Both the position numbers and the translations under genes were made by a program. A stretch of DNA of 64,000 nucleotides. Origin: RI-153 sp963721725 (GTDB lineage Bacteria > Chloroflexota > Anaerolineae > Caldilineales > Caldilineaceae). The DNA lies in assembly GCA_963721725.1 (NCBI GenBank), contig CAVRLX010000020.1, positions 103,944 to 167,943 of the forward strand. The letters run 5' to 3'. The stretch's first letter is position 1. Each line of letters begins with the position of its first letter. Below, piece by piece: positions 1 to 8,302 of the stretch. The notes under the pieces were generated by a model. The model did not search any database and was not told the DNA's origin. It was given only the letters and a program-made list of their open reading frames with translations.

Positions 1-2
1 CT

Positions 3-647
3 TTGGTCATGGTGGATGATGATAATCCCTGGGTGGAGGGACTCTTCTTCACTGCAGTGATTGGTTTCCTGATAGGCTTGGCAAAGCTCGTGGGTGGACT
101 GCTGTTGACGGCCACTCTACCCCCTTCGGCAGCTCTGCTCGAATCTGTTGTCCACATGCTGCGCCAGATCCAGCCAGCAGGCGTTTCCGGTGCAGAACTC
201 GTCGCGCTGGAAGCTCAAATGCGTGGCTGGTGGCCGGTGATTACCGGCATGGCGAACATAGGCACAGGCTGGGCGTCGCTCCTCTGGTTGATTGTCACCC
301 CCCTTCTGTTTATTGTCCAATGGGTGGTGTATGGTCTGTTGGCCCACGTGACGGCGCGCTTGTTGGGCGGCCAGGGCAGCCTCAGCCAGACGTTAGGGGT
401 CACCGCGCTGGCAGTGGCTCCGCGTATTCTTTCCTTATTTACCATTGTGCCTTTTGCCATGATTACCCCTTTGCTCTTTCATGTCTGGGGAGTGCTGATT
501 GCCTACCGTGGACTTGAAGTTGCCCACGAGCTGGGACCGCGTCGGGCTGTAATAGCTGCGTTGCTGCCCTGGTTTGTCCTGGCCTTATTAACACTGTTTC
601 TCGGCCTTGTCGTCATCGGCAGCCTGACTTGGGGAGAAGGATTATGA
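3..647 (+). CDS. Yip1-domain multi-pass membrane protein (5' end may lie outside the window)
   Basis: The 214-residue frame is very hydrophobic, with about five membrane segments. The middle and end resemble the Yip1 family: YGLLAHVTARLLGGQG, then a run of hydrophobic helices and WGVLIAYRGLEVAHEL. The frame is open to the window edge. The first usable starts are TTG at 3 and ATG at 9, with no ribosome site visible, so the true N-terminus may be upstream. The stop overlaps the ATG of the next gene (ATGA), so the two are translationally coupled. Yip1-type proteins in bacteria are integral membrane proteins of unknown biochemical role. Family assignment is from pattern recognition only. Confidence 0.6.
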   Translation: MVMVDDDNPWVEGLFFTAVIGFLIGLAKLVGGLLLTATLPPSAALLESVVHMLRQIQPAGVSGAELVALEAQMRGWWPVITGMANIGTGWASLLWLIVTPLLFIVQWVVYGLLAHVTARLLGGQGSLSQTLGVTALAVAPRILSLFTIVPFAMITPLLFHVWGVLIAYRGLEVAHELGPRRAVIAALLPWFVLALLTLFLGLVVIGSLTWGEGL

Positions 648-1363
648 ACTGGAATCGCTGGCTTCCGGCTCCGCAACAAATGAGCGATGCCGTCCAATTG
701 CGGCGTAATTCCTATACCAACATCACGATGCAGCAAGCCCTGGGTATGATTGTGAGCTTGGGATTGCTGGCTGGCGTCTTGCCCTTTGTGGGCAATTGGA
801 TCGTGGCGGCGCGCATGAACACGCCCCTGCCGTTGGCATTGGCAGCGCGTGGCACGCTGGAGATGCGCCAGCTCTTCCCCGACTTGCTAATTGGGATTCC
901 AGGCATGGCCCCCACGGCCCTCTCCGATTTTCTGCTGACAGTCGCGGGCATGGATCAGCCGTTGCCTAGTTGGATAGTCGGCGGGCTGAGTGCGTTGGGC
1001 GAATGGATAAACTGGCCGCTGGGATGGCTGAGCCTTTGGATCATCTACGGCGCGCTGGTGATAAGCGCCAGTAAGCTTTTTGGGGCACACAATACGCTGC
1101 AACGATTTTACGCGGCCACAGGCTATGCAGCGGTGCCGCTGCTGCTGACGGGCTTGGGGCCTGTTCCCTGCCTGGGCACGCTGGCAACGCTGGCGGGCGT
1201 TGTGTGGGCGGCAGCGGTCTATGTACGCGCCACTGCCGAGGTCAATAATCTTTCCCCGTTACAAGCGTTGGCCGCCGTCTTCTTGCCGCTCGCTGTGCTA
1301 TTGCTGGTTGCCATGATTGTGCTGGGCGGCACTTTCTTAAGCACTTTTTTGCTGGCCCTCTAG
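644..1363 (+). CDS. Yip1-like membrane protein, coupled to the preceding gene
   Basis: This 239-residue protein has about five hydrophobic segments. Its second half (YGALVISASKLFGAHNTLQ, then AATGYAAVPLLLTGLGPVPC) has the same Yip1-like layout as the upstream protein, so the two look like diverged paralogues working as a pair. I chose ATG 644 because it overlaps the upstream stop by 4 bp and GGAGAAGG lies just before it. An earlier TTG at 629 is less likely. The N-terminal 35 residues are soluble and charged. The function is unknown; a heteromeric membrane assembly with its neighbour is an inference from the overlap. Confidence 0.6.
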   Translation: MNWNRWLPAPQQMSDAVQLRRNSYTNITMQQALGMIVSLGLLAGVLPFVGNWIVAARMNTPLPLALAARGTLEMRQLFPDLLIGIPGMAPTALSDFLLTVAGMDQPLPSWIVGGLSALGEWINWPLGWLSLWIIYGALVISASKLFGAHNTLQRFYAATGYAAVPLLLTGLGPVPCLGTLATLAGVVWAAAVYVRATAEVNNLSPLQALAAVFLPLAVLLLVAMIVLGGTFLSTFLLAL

Positions 1364-1395
1364 GATCCTCTGCTTTCCCCGTTCGTGCCGATTTT

Positions 1396-1425
1396 TTGAC
1401 ACCGTTTTTGCACCTATGCTACCAT
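1396..1425 (+). promoter_or_regulatory. Possible sigma-70 promoter for the CxxC protein gene
   Basis: TTGACA at 1396-1401 is a perfect -35 box. TACCAT at 1420-1425 is a weak -10 box after an 18-bp spacer. The site lies 100 bp upstream of the start at 1524 and after the stop of the Yip1-like pair. Confidence 0.35.
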
Positions 1426-1523
1426 CGTCCACAAGAGTGTAAGTAATTATACACTTTTGTGCGCATATCCATTGGTCCCATTCACCCGCTTTTTCCCCAT
1501 TATCCAAAGTTTGAGGAGCCTCA

Positions 1524-1841
1524 ATGTACCCAGAAAGCGAGATTCTTTTCCCCTACCGCGCCATTGCGCCTCTCCGCAGAGAGCGTGGGGGCGAATGGCA
1601 GGAGCTAGTTGATCAGGTATCCAACCAGCGCGATGGCAACGAAGATACCCTCGCCTTTTCGTTAATGATGATCCGCCTGTGTGATTGTTTGAACTGTGAT
1701 CAGAGCAGTTACAAGGCATCGTTGGGGTGTACTGCCTGTGCCCGCCGCACCGTCTCGGCTGAAAAGACATCCGATGGCATGTTGCGACAAACCTTTGAGC
1801 ATACCCGCCAGGAGATCCGGCAGCATCTTAGCCTGCGTTAA
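1524..1841 (+). CDS. Small CxxC...CxxC protein, paralogue of the gene at 7201
   Basis: This 105-residue protein of unknown function carries CLNC (about residue 55) and CTAC (about residue 71), a spacing suited to binding zinc or holding disulfides. It aligns along its whole length with the protein at 7201-7566. Shared elements are a LxxLRxxRGxxWQxLVDxVS-like N-terminal part, DTLAFxLMMIxL just before the first CxxC, GCxxC, and an EIxQxL C-terminus. Neither copy has a signal peptide or membrane helix. GAGGAG lies about 7 bp before the ATG. It is followed by a strong bidirectional terminator. I recognise no named family. Confidence 0.6.
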   Translation: MYPESEILFPYRAIAPLRRERGGEWQELVDQVSNQRDGNEDTLAFSLMMIRLCDCLNCDQSSYKASLGCTACARRTVSAEKTSDGMLRQTFEHTRQEIRQHLSLR

Positions 1842-1850
1842 CCTTGCCCA

Positions 1851-1890
1851 AACAAAAAAAGGTCCGTGCAATCCACGGACCTTTTTTGTT
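1851..1890. terminator. Bidirectional intrinsic terminator
   Basis: A hairpin with the core GGTCCGTG / CACGGACC is flanked by an A-run on the left and a T-run on the right. It lies between two convergent genes and can end transcription from both. Confidence 0.85.
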
Positions 1891-1900
1891 GCCTGCATTT

Positions 1901-2986
1901 TTAGCCTGCGATGATCTGCGTAATCTCGTCGCGCACTCGCCCAGCCTCGGCAGCCTCCAGCGCGCCCACCTCATAGTGACAATAAAAATGCTCGCCCGCC
2001 CCCAAAATGTGGGCGTTGCCTTTGGCCTTCTCCGCGCTGTAGCCTTCGGGTTCGCTGGTCCCCACTTCGGCCAAGGCGATGGCATCCTGATCGGGCGTGC
2101 GGCTGATCCAGCGTGTGGCTTTGGGCAGTTGCGCCGGACGATGACGAATGTAGTCGGCTCCGCCGTCGGGGTGCAGTTGCAGGGTATGCGCCCAGCCCTC
2201 GGCATCGGCCAGATAGTCAATAAAAAAGACCATTTCGGGATCAAAGGGCAGGTCTGGCGAAAGCGTTTCGTGGCGCATGGGATCGGCCTTAAGGTCGTCT
2301 ACAAATTCCCGGTAGCCTGGCCCCGGCTGAATATGCGACGGAATCGACGACCGCACCCGGATATGCTTGGCACTACGCGGCGCGCTGTAGATCAACTGTG
2401 CGCCATCCACAGGCCGAAAGTTCACATGGGCCAGATAGAAGATCTCCATAGGCGAGCGCTTGCGGTTGGTCACCGTCATCTCCACCGACAAAATGGTGCT
2501 GTCGCGATAGAGCTTGACCAGCGGCTCGGCTGTGTAATCAAACGAGAAGGCCACTGTATGGCGATAGAGTCCGCCCAGGCCGATGTATTCACCGCGCGCA
2601 TCTTGGCCCAAAACAAGATAGGCCGAAGCATAGGGAGCGTTGGGCAATTCGCCATGTAACGGGTGATGATCACCCGGTCCCGGCCCGCCCACAGCCGTGA
2701 CGCCGCAGTGTTGCAGAAATCCGCCAAAGGTATGCAGAAATTCCTGGGTGGGATAGGGCTGGTCAAACATGGAACGCATGGTCAGATTGCGCCCCCCAAA
2801 GGTCACCGACCAGATCTGCTGCCCCTGGAAGGGCAAAAGCACCACTTCGCCCTGATCGTTGTGCAGCTTCACCCCAGCCACACCGCTGGGAAAACGAAAG
2901 AGGCTGGCCCCCAACGGGCCAGATTCAACCAACGGGCGCTCCTGTGCGCCAAAGTAATCTGCGGCCAGATCAATCCGAGTTTGCAT
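1901..2986 (-). CDS. Aldose-1-epimerase-like protein (DUF4432 type)
   Basis: This 361-residue soluble protein has the beta-sandwich pattern of galactose-mutarotase-like proteins of the DUF4432 group. Hallmarks are FGGFLQHCGVTAVGGPG, HPLHGELPNAPY, VEMTVTNRKRSPMEIFYLAHVNF and GTSEPEGYSAEKAKGN near the end. The His and Glu residues in these strings correspond to the sugar-binding and acid/base positions of mutarotases. The substrate is unknown but is presumably a sugar or sugar derivative. It lies 27 bp downstream of mrp on the same strand, so the two are probably co-transcribed, and it ends at the shared terminator. Confidence 0.7.
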   Translation of the reverse strand: MQTRIDLAADYFGAQERPLVESGPLGASLFRFPSGVAGVKLHNDQGEVVLLPFQGQQIWSVTFGGRNLTMRSMFDQPYPTQEFLHTFGGFLQHCGVTAVGGPGPGDHHPLHGELPNAPYASAYLVLGQDARGEYIGLGGLYRHTVAFSFDYTAEPLVKLYRDSTILSVEMTVTNRKRSPMEIFYLAHVNFRPVDGAQLIYSAPRSAKHIRVRSSIPSHIQPGPGYREFVDDLKADPMRHETLSPDLPFDPEMVFFIDYLADAEGWAHTLQLHPDGGADYIRHRPAQLPKATRWISRTPDQDAIALAEVGTSEPEGYSAEKAKGNAHILGAGEHFYCHYEVGALEAAEAGRVRDEITQIIAG

Positions 2987-3013
2987 AGCCTGACTTTCTG
3001 GGTGGGGTTGGGA

Positions 3014-4072
3014 TTAGATAAGTTTAATGGTGGGCGCAGTGCTCACGGTGTACTGATTCAAACGTAGGGCCACCAACCGCGCCAGCCGAACCAATGACTG
3101 TGCTGCCGGGCTGGTGGGATTGGCGATCACAATGGGTTCGCCCAGATCGCCCCCCACGCGCACGGCTGCGTCTAGCTCCACGCTGCCCAGGAAGGGCACA
3201 TCCAATTCACGCGCAGCACGCTCACCGCCGCCTGTGCCAAAGATCGCTCCCGACATATTTTCAATTACGCCCAAGATGGGAACCTCTAGCTGTTGGAAGG
3301 CCGCTGCGCCGCGCCGTGCATCAGAAAGCGAAACATCTTGGGGCATGGTCACAATCACCCCGCCAGAAAGGGGCGCAGTCTGGGCCAATGAAAGCTGGGC
3401 GTCGCCTGTGCCAGGGGGCAAATCGATAATCAGATAGTCCAACTCGCCCCAGCGCACATCCACAAACAACTGTTGAATCGCCTTGTGCAACATCGGCCCG
3501 CGCCAGATCAACGCTTTGCCTTCTGGCACCAAAAAGCCCATGCTCATAAATTTCACCCCGTGGGCTTCGGCAGGGATCAACTTCCCGGCCTGGACAGGGG
3601 GCATGGCGGCCACGCCCATCATCATCGGAATGTTGGGACCGTAGATGTCGGCATCCATCAGCCCCACACGCAGCCCCTCGGCGGCCAAGCTCACCGCCAG
3701 ATTCACGGCCACGGTGCTTTTGCCCACGCCGCCCTTGCCGCTTGCCACTGCCACAATGTGTTTAATCGGCATGTTGAGTTTGGCAGCAATGCGCGCATCA
3801 CCTTGCACTTTTGTATCCATCTTCATGTCCACGCTCATTGTCACTCCAAGTGCGCGGAGCGCCTCTTGGCTCTTCTGTATGATCTCCGCCTGGAAAGGGT
3901 ACTCGGGTGTGGGCGACAGCAAGGTTATCGTTACCTTAGTATCAGCCATGTTGACACTCCGCACCATGCCCAGCGTCACAATATCCCCGCCAAGTTCTGT
4001 CGCCTGCACCCGCTGAAGGGCCTGCATGATGGTGTCATGGGGTAAGCTGCCCGATTTATCGTTTGCATCCAT
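3014..4072 (-). CDS. mrp: Mrp/NBP35-type P-loop ATPase, iron-sulfur cluster carrier
   Basis: This 352-residue protein has an N-terminal MIP18/DUF59 domain (about residues 12-95) followed by a ParA/MinD-type ATPase. SGKGGVGKST is the deviant Walker A (about residue 112), DADIYGPN the switch region and LIIDLPPGTGD the Walker B. The family carries and transfers Fe-S clusters in the cytosol. The conserved CxxC of many Mrp proteins is not visible here, which is common in some branches. I chose ATG 4072, which starts MDANDKSG; the longer frame has no ribosome site. The downstream gene follows after 27 bp. Confidence 0.9.
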   Translation of the reverse strand: MDANDKSGSLPHDTIMQALQRVQATELGGDIVTLGMVRSVNMADTKVTITLLSPTPEYPFQAEIIQKSQEALRALGVTMSVDMKMDTKVQGDARIAAKLNMPIKHIVAVASGKGGVGKSTVAVNLAVSLAAEGLRVGLMDADIYGPNIPMMMGVAAMPPVQAGKLIPAEAHGVKFMSMGFLVPEGKALIWRGPMLHKAIQQLFVDVRWGELDYLIIDLPPGTGDAQLSLAQTAPLSGGVIVTMPQDVSLSDARRGAAAFQQLEVPILGVIENMSGAIFGTGGGERAARELDVPFLGSVELDAAVRVGGDLGEPIVIANPTSPAAQSLVRLARLVALRLNQYTVSTAPTIKLI

Positions 4073-4437
4073 AAAACAATGTTCCTTTTTGGCTATAGTC
4101 CGACAAAGAAAAATGGCCCACAATCAAATTATTCCGAACAGTGGGTGAAAAATAGGACGTATGGCGGATAAATGCCCATATTCTGGTCCTGAGTGTATTG
4201 ATAGATTCGATTGCCCACTCTTTACGCTTGTATCTTTTTTGACTAACAAATCTGTAAACAAGTAGCGCTTGGGTAATTGGTCCCAATGGCTAGCTGGGGG
4301 AAATCTACTTTTGCCTCCCCTGCGTTATTTAAGGTGTACGTTACTTTTACCACTTTCAGATGTCAAGATTTCAGATGTCAAGAACTGAGCAGTACAGTTT
4401 GCGTCGGCTATCGAATCAGACGTTACAGGGGGAAATT
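4073..4437. other. Intergenic region between divergent mrp and the CAP gene, with a 15-bp tandem repeat
   Basis: This 365-bp AT-rich stretch separates two divergent genes and should hold both promoters. I found no convincing -35/-10 pair. Positions 4354-4383 are a perfect tandem duplication of the 15-mer TTTCAGATGTCAAGA, about 55 bp before the CAP start. It could be a direct-repeat operator or simple slippage. Confidence 0.5.
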
Positions 4438-5742
4438 ATGGAACAGTTTGTAAAGCAGGTTCATGGGCAGTCCAAATCGACATCGCTAATGCAGGTAGGG
4501 TGGGGCATCCGCTTCTGTCTGTCGCTAGTAACGGCGATCTTGTTTTGGGGGATAGGCCTGGGAGGCGCGCAGCCGCAGATTGTACGCGCCGAACCGCGTG
4601 TGGGAGAGGCGGTAACAGGCAACACTGTCAATGGCGATCCGCAATCGACCATCCCTGCTAATCTCACCGGCTGTGGCGGAGTGCAGGTTTCCACCGCCAA
4701 TGCTGAATTTGAAGAGAAAATTTTGCAATTGACCAACGACATTCGCCATGCCAACGGGCTGTTGCCCTTCAAACGGGTCTCCTTTTTGGACGATGCGGCT
4801 CATTTCCACGCCACAGATATGGGACTGGATGACTATTTTTCGCACACAAGCCACGACCGGGTCAACGGACAGTTGGTGGAATCCTGTCGTTGGAACGACC
4901 GTGTAAAGTTGTATTACCCGAGCTGGGCGGCCATTGCCGAAAACATTGCGGCTGGCTATCAGACGCCAGAAACCGTAGTCCAAGGATGGATGAACAGCCC
5001 GGGTCATCGGGCCAATATTCTCAACGCCAATAACTGGGAGATTGGGATTGGCTATTACACAGGCTCCGGCAACTATCGGCACTACTGGGTACAGGATTTT
5101 GGCCGTCGTTATGATGTCTATCCGCTAATTTTGAACCGTGACATTGGCAGCACTACTTCGGGAGATCTGACCGTCAATCTTTACGGCGAATGGCAGGATG
5201 TGCGCTTTCGCACCGATAATGGCATCTGGTCGGGTTGGCAGCCCTTCCAGACAAGCATGACATGGCGTCTGTTGGGGACTGTCGGTCTGCACACGGTTCA
5301 TGTGGAGATGCGCAAAGATGGGGAGATCTTTTCCAGCAGTGATACTATTCATTTGGCCCAGAATACCTTGCCTGTGGAATTGGCTTCGATGCCTTCAACG
5401 TTGAACTTTTTCTATATTGAAGATGAGCAGCGCCTCTCGCCTGATATGCATGTACTCTATCCACTCAGCGATGCCCCAGCCGGCCATGTCTGGCGTACAC
5501 TTGTGGATGGAAACTGGCTTAACGTTTCGCCCAGCGAGGGTGGCGTGGCGCAGCAGACCGAGATTCGACCGGTGGTCAACAGCGCAAACACGGTTTCGCC
5601 CAGCACGGCCAAATTGATGTTTTTGCTCTATGACGACAACGGCAACGTGGTGGACAGCCACAGTGTAGACGTCTCTATGCAGAGTGTGAGCAACCTCTCG
5701 AATCAGATCTTTTTGCCAGCCATTACCCGCACTTCTCGATAG
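4438..5742 (+). CDS. Secreted CAP/SCP-domain protein with C-terminal FLPAITR motif
   Basis: This 434-residue exported protein has a charged N-terminus, a hydrophobic core (about residues 21-40) and a likely cleavage site near IVRAEP. The CAP (SCP/PR1) domain spans about residues 90-222. Its hallmarks are NDIRHANGLLPF, HATDMGLDDYFSH, AENIAAG, GWMNSPGHRANIL and YWVQDFGRR, giving the usual His/Glu cavity. CAP proteins act outside the cell; their biochemical activity is often unclear. The rest is beta-rich and ends with QIFLPAITRTSR, a motif shared by other secreted proteins in this window. ATG 4438 has CAGGGGGAAA upstream and begins a proper signal peptide, unlike the longer frame from 4360. Confidence 0.8.
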   Translation: MEQFVKQVHGQSKSTSLMQVGWGIRFCLSLVTAILFWGIGLGGAQPQIVRAEPRVGEAVTGNTVNGDPQSTIPANLTGCGGVQVSTANAEFEEKILQLTNDIRHANGLLPFKRVSFLDDAAHFHATDMGLDDYFSHTSHDRVNGQLVESCRWNDRVKLYYPSWAAIAENIAAGYQTPETVVQGWMNSPGHRANILNANNWEIGIGYYTGSGNYRHYWVQDFGRRYDVYPLILNRDIGSTTSGDLTVNLYGEWQDVRFRTDNGIWSGWQPFQTSMTWRLLGTVGLHTVHVEMRKDGEIFSSSDTIHLAQNTLPVELASMPSTLNFFYIEDEQRLSPDMHVLYPLSDAPAGHVWRTLVDGNWLNVSPSEGGVAQQTEIRPVVNSANTVSPSTAKLMFLLYDDNGNVVDSHSVDVSMQSVSNLSNQIFLPAITRTSR

Positions 5743-5755
5743 CCTCTTGGCGGAT

Positions 5756-5791
5756 GAAAAAGCCCGACCATTACACGGTCGGGCTTTTTTT
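5756..5791. terminator. Bidirectional intrinsic terminator
   Basis: AGCCCGACC / GGTCGGGCT form a 9-bp stem with a 7-nt loop, with an A-run before and a long T-run after. It lies between the convergent CAP and FAD-oxidoreductase genes. Confidence 0.88.
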
Positions 5792-5810
5792 GATCCTGAT
5801 CAGAGTCAAC

Positions 5811-7182
5811 TCAATGGTCTGCACGCTGGCTGGTCACCCCAAAATCATGGTGTATCTCTGCGGCCACGCGCTGCCCCATTTCAACGGCGTAATTAGTCCC
5901 CCGATCCCAGGGATAGACCTGGCTCATGGAGGCAAAATAGAGACCGGGCAGCGGCGTGGAAATCGGCGGGATCATGTCTGCATAGCCGCGCACAGGCACA
6001 GGCTGCGCATAGGCCACGCGGTGCAGCCACGCCCCCGTCACCCAATCGGGTCGGAAATCCGGATTAAAGCGGACAAGCGCGGGCAGAAACTCGGCCAGCA
6101 ACTCGTCTTGACTCAAGCGGAAATAACGGTGCGAGGGGTCCAAATAGTCGCCCACATAGATCAGATGATCGCCGCCATAGTGTTGTGGGGAGATCATATT
6201 GGTGTGTTCGACCAAGGCCAGAAAAGGCAATCCCTCGGACTTGGGCACGTTGATCCGATCAGATGTCGCGGGTCAAGCGCTGATTGAGCGCCAATGTCAT
6301 CACCACTGCGCCCATGCTTTTCAAGTTCTGCAACTGGCTCAGATAGCCATCCGGCAGATCCGGCGTCATGCGTTGCATCAAATGGGGACTGACCGTACTG
6401 AGGACGAGATCCGCCTGGAGCGGCGCGCTGTCTGCCATCTCGACGCGGAAGCCGCCTTCAGGCTGCGGCACAATGCGCTGCACGGCTTTGCCGGTCTCAA
6501 TGGTGACCCCACGCTGGCGGACTTTCGCCGTCAATTGATTGACAAATGTCTGGAAGCCGCCCTCATAATAGCCCAGTTGTGGCGTGCGTTTATAGATGCG
6601 CGCCCAAAACCACGCCAAGTTGACCTCTCGAAAGTGGGGTCCAAACTTGCCTTCGAGCATAGGTTGCCACAACATGCGATAGCCTCGGCTACCCATCCAG
6701 CGTTCCAGCCAAGTATCAGCCACGATTTTGTCAAAGCCCTGCCAGGGCGGGCGCGGGTGATATTTGAGATAGGCCAGCACAGCCCCCATGCGCAGCTTTT
6801 CGGGCAAGGAAAGGTGGGGAAATTGCAGCAGCCGCAATGGGGTGTCAAAGGGGTAGTCTTGTCCCCGATAGTGCATCACCGTGGTGGGGCGGTGAAATTG
6901 GAGCAGATGATCAGCGCCAATCGCCTTTGTCAGGTTGATAATGGCGTCGTCGTTGGTGAAGAGATGATGATAGAACTTCTCCAACGGCCAATCCCAACTG
7001 TCGCGGCCTTTGAAGCCCGCAGCCGATCCGCCAATCTCTCCGCTTGCTTCCACGATGTGAATGGCGTATATCCCCTGCGCCGCCAGTTCGTAGGCCGCGG
7101 TGAGACCCGCCAGCCCCGCGCCGACAATGACCAAGCGCAGGGGCGATATAGGTAGGTTTGCTGTCAACAGTAAAATCCTCAA
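5811..7182 (-). CDS. FAD-dependent amine-oxidase/protoporphyrinogen-oxidase-like protein, interrupted by one frameshift
   Basis: Two frames together form one oxidoreductase. The first part (7182 to 6259) starts with the dinucleotide-binding motif VIVGAGLAGLTAAYELA. The second part (6248 to 5811) continues with PKSEGLPFLALVEHTN and the FAD-contacting end GLYFASMSQVYPWDRGTNYA. The break lies at 6255-6261. Removing one base there gives an uninterrupted frame of 457 codons, the expected family size, reading RLTRDI then (Y R) INVPKSEG. The start is uncertain: TTG 7182 gives a short leader before the Rossmann motif. The substrate is unknown. The CxxC gene upstream ends only 18 bp away, so the two are probably co-transcribed. 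Confidence 0.72.
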
Positions 7183-7200
7183 GTATGGTGGCAGAAACGC

Positions 7201-7566
7201 TCAAGCAGCCAGCGGATAGCTTCCCGTGCCGCCGTGCAAATATTGCTCGATCTCATATTGCGCCGTGTAGTAAAGCCGAATCAACTCAGCATCGCTGCCC
7301 TTGAACGATTGAATCGATTTGGTGGAACAGAGCGCGCAGCCACGCAGAAATTGGAAGTGGTTGCTATGACACTTGATGCACGGCCCCAGTTTGATCATCA
7401 TAAGCACAAATGCCAGCGTGTCGGGGTGGGTATGGGGCAACTCGGACACATGGTCAACCAACTTCTGCCATTGCACCCCGCGCAGATCGCGCAAAAGGTG
7501 GATCAAGCGTGCCGGGAAAAAGAGTTCGGCCTTGGCATTGATCATATTGTCTGTGAGATTTTCCAT
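7201..7566 (-). CDS. Small CxxC...CxxC protein, second copy of the family
   Basis: This 121-residue paralogue of the protein at 1524 shares WQKLVDHVS, DTLAFVLMMIKLGPCIKC and GCALC. This copy has a longer N-terminus and a Gly/Ser/Ala tail. I chose ATG 7566 because GGAGGA lies 5 bp upstream; an ATG at 7578 is in frame but poorly placed. The gene reads into the FAD oxidoreductase and sits just downstream of a copy of the dispersed repeat (7631-7702). There is no signal peptide. Four cysteines suggest a metal site or redox pairs, but the function is unknown. Confidence 0.6.
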   Translation of the reverse strand: MENLTDNMINAKAELFFPARLIHLLRDLRGVQWQKLVDHVSELPHTHPDTLAFVLMMIKLGPCIKCHSNHFQFLRGCALCSTKSIQSFKGSDAELIRLYYTAQYEIEQYLHGGTGSYPLAA

Positions 7567-7630
7567 GTGATCCTCCATCTTTCTTAGCGTAAATGATATC
7601 TACAGGGCGTTCATTCCTTTTTGCGTATGT

Positions 7631-7702
7631 ATTGCACACCAGCACACAATGACATTTTTCAAAGAGCAGAAAATGGTCCTTTGTGGTGATTGGTCTATTT
7701 AG
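7631..7702 (+). repeat. Dispersed palindromic repeat, family 1, copy A
   Basis: It contains GCACACAATGACATTTTTC, AAAGAGCAGAAAA, TGGTCCTTTGTGGTG and ends TCTATTTAGAG. It matches copies at 17749, 19116 and 26273. The outer parts (CACAAxGGA and TCCTTTGTG) are complementary, so it can fold into a hairpin. The distal end TCTATTTAG carries, on the minus strand, the stop codon of the DUF1858 gene. Confidence 0.7.
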
Positions 7703-8175
7703 AGACTGAGTTCAATATTGGGTAATTTTACCCGTTCAATGCCATTGCCAGATTTGCCATTGGACCCGGCCAAGACGTTAAGATTGCTGACTACCTGCAT
7801 CACATCCACCCCACTGTTGCGGCAGATCTGTTCTAGGCGGTCATTAGAATCCACGGCACAGCTATCGCAGCCGCCCAGGTGAAACCCAGCCAGAATTTCC
7901 TGGGCCTGAGGGTGAATGGCTTGAATCTCGCGCACCGTCATCTGTGGTGTAAAGAGCAAGTTGCCCGTGCTGCGGGCAATTTCGCCACGCACCTGGGCAA
8001 TCTGCATTGACATCTCTTCTTGCAAACGGCGAATCTCATCATTGGCGTCAAAAAGTGCTCGGTTATAGCGATCCAGGCGGCGATTGGCCCGGCTGATCTC
8101 CTGCCGGGTAATCCACGCATAGAAAAAGGCTCCACCCGCCAACACCAGCGCCACAATTATCAGAAATGTATCCAT
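7699..8175 (-). CDS. Membrane-anchored DUF1858 (hybrid-cluster-associated redox disulfide) protein
   Basis: This 158-residue protein has one N-terminal membrane helix (about residues 3-21, FLIIVALVLAGGAFFYAW), a charged helical region to about residue 75 that may form a coiled coil, and a C-terminal DUF1858-like domain (about residues 77-140). That domain carries GGCDSCAVDSNDRLEQIC. The CxxC pair in the sequence GxHLGGCDSC is the signature of this small redox-disulfide domain, often found beside hybrid cluster proteins or at the N-terminus of ScdA/RIC proteins. Fusion to a membrane anchor is less usual. The role is probably thiol redox or NO/Fe-S related, but the partner is not visible here. 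Confidence 0.65.
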   Translation of the reverse strand: MDTFLIIVALVLAGGAFFYAWITRQEISRANRRLDRYNRALFDANDEIRRLQEEMSMQIAQVRGEIARSTGNLLFTPQMTVREIQAIHPQAQEILAGFHLGGCDSCAVDSNDRLEQICRNSGVDVMQVVSNLNVLAGSNGKSGNGIERVKLPNIELSL

Positions 8176-8212
8176 GATTGCCTCATCTACTCTTGAAAAA
8201 TGAAATTAGAGG

Positions 8213-8301
8213 GTATCTATTTAGGTGTAGGTGCGATGTATTCGCCACACAAGTTTTTCACAACGAATCGATGCTTGGCGAGTGCGGCGCAAACCTGTAC
8301 A
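8213..8301 (-). repeat. Dispersed palindromic repeat, family 2, copy 1
   Basis: The reverse complement of this segment matches 14795-14886 along about 90 bp. Shared blocks are TGTAC, GCGyCGCACTyGCCA, TTGTGAAAA, TGTGTGGCGA, TCGCACC and TACACCT. The two inner blocks GCACTyGCCA and TGGCGAgTGC are complementary, so the element can form a long hairpin. It fills nearly all of the gap between the UPF0173 stop and the DUF1858 start. Confidence 0.65.
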
Positions 8302-8302
8302 G

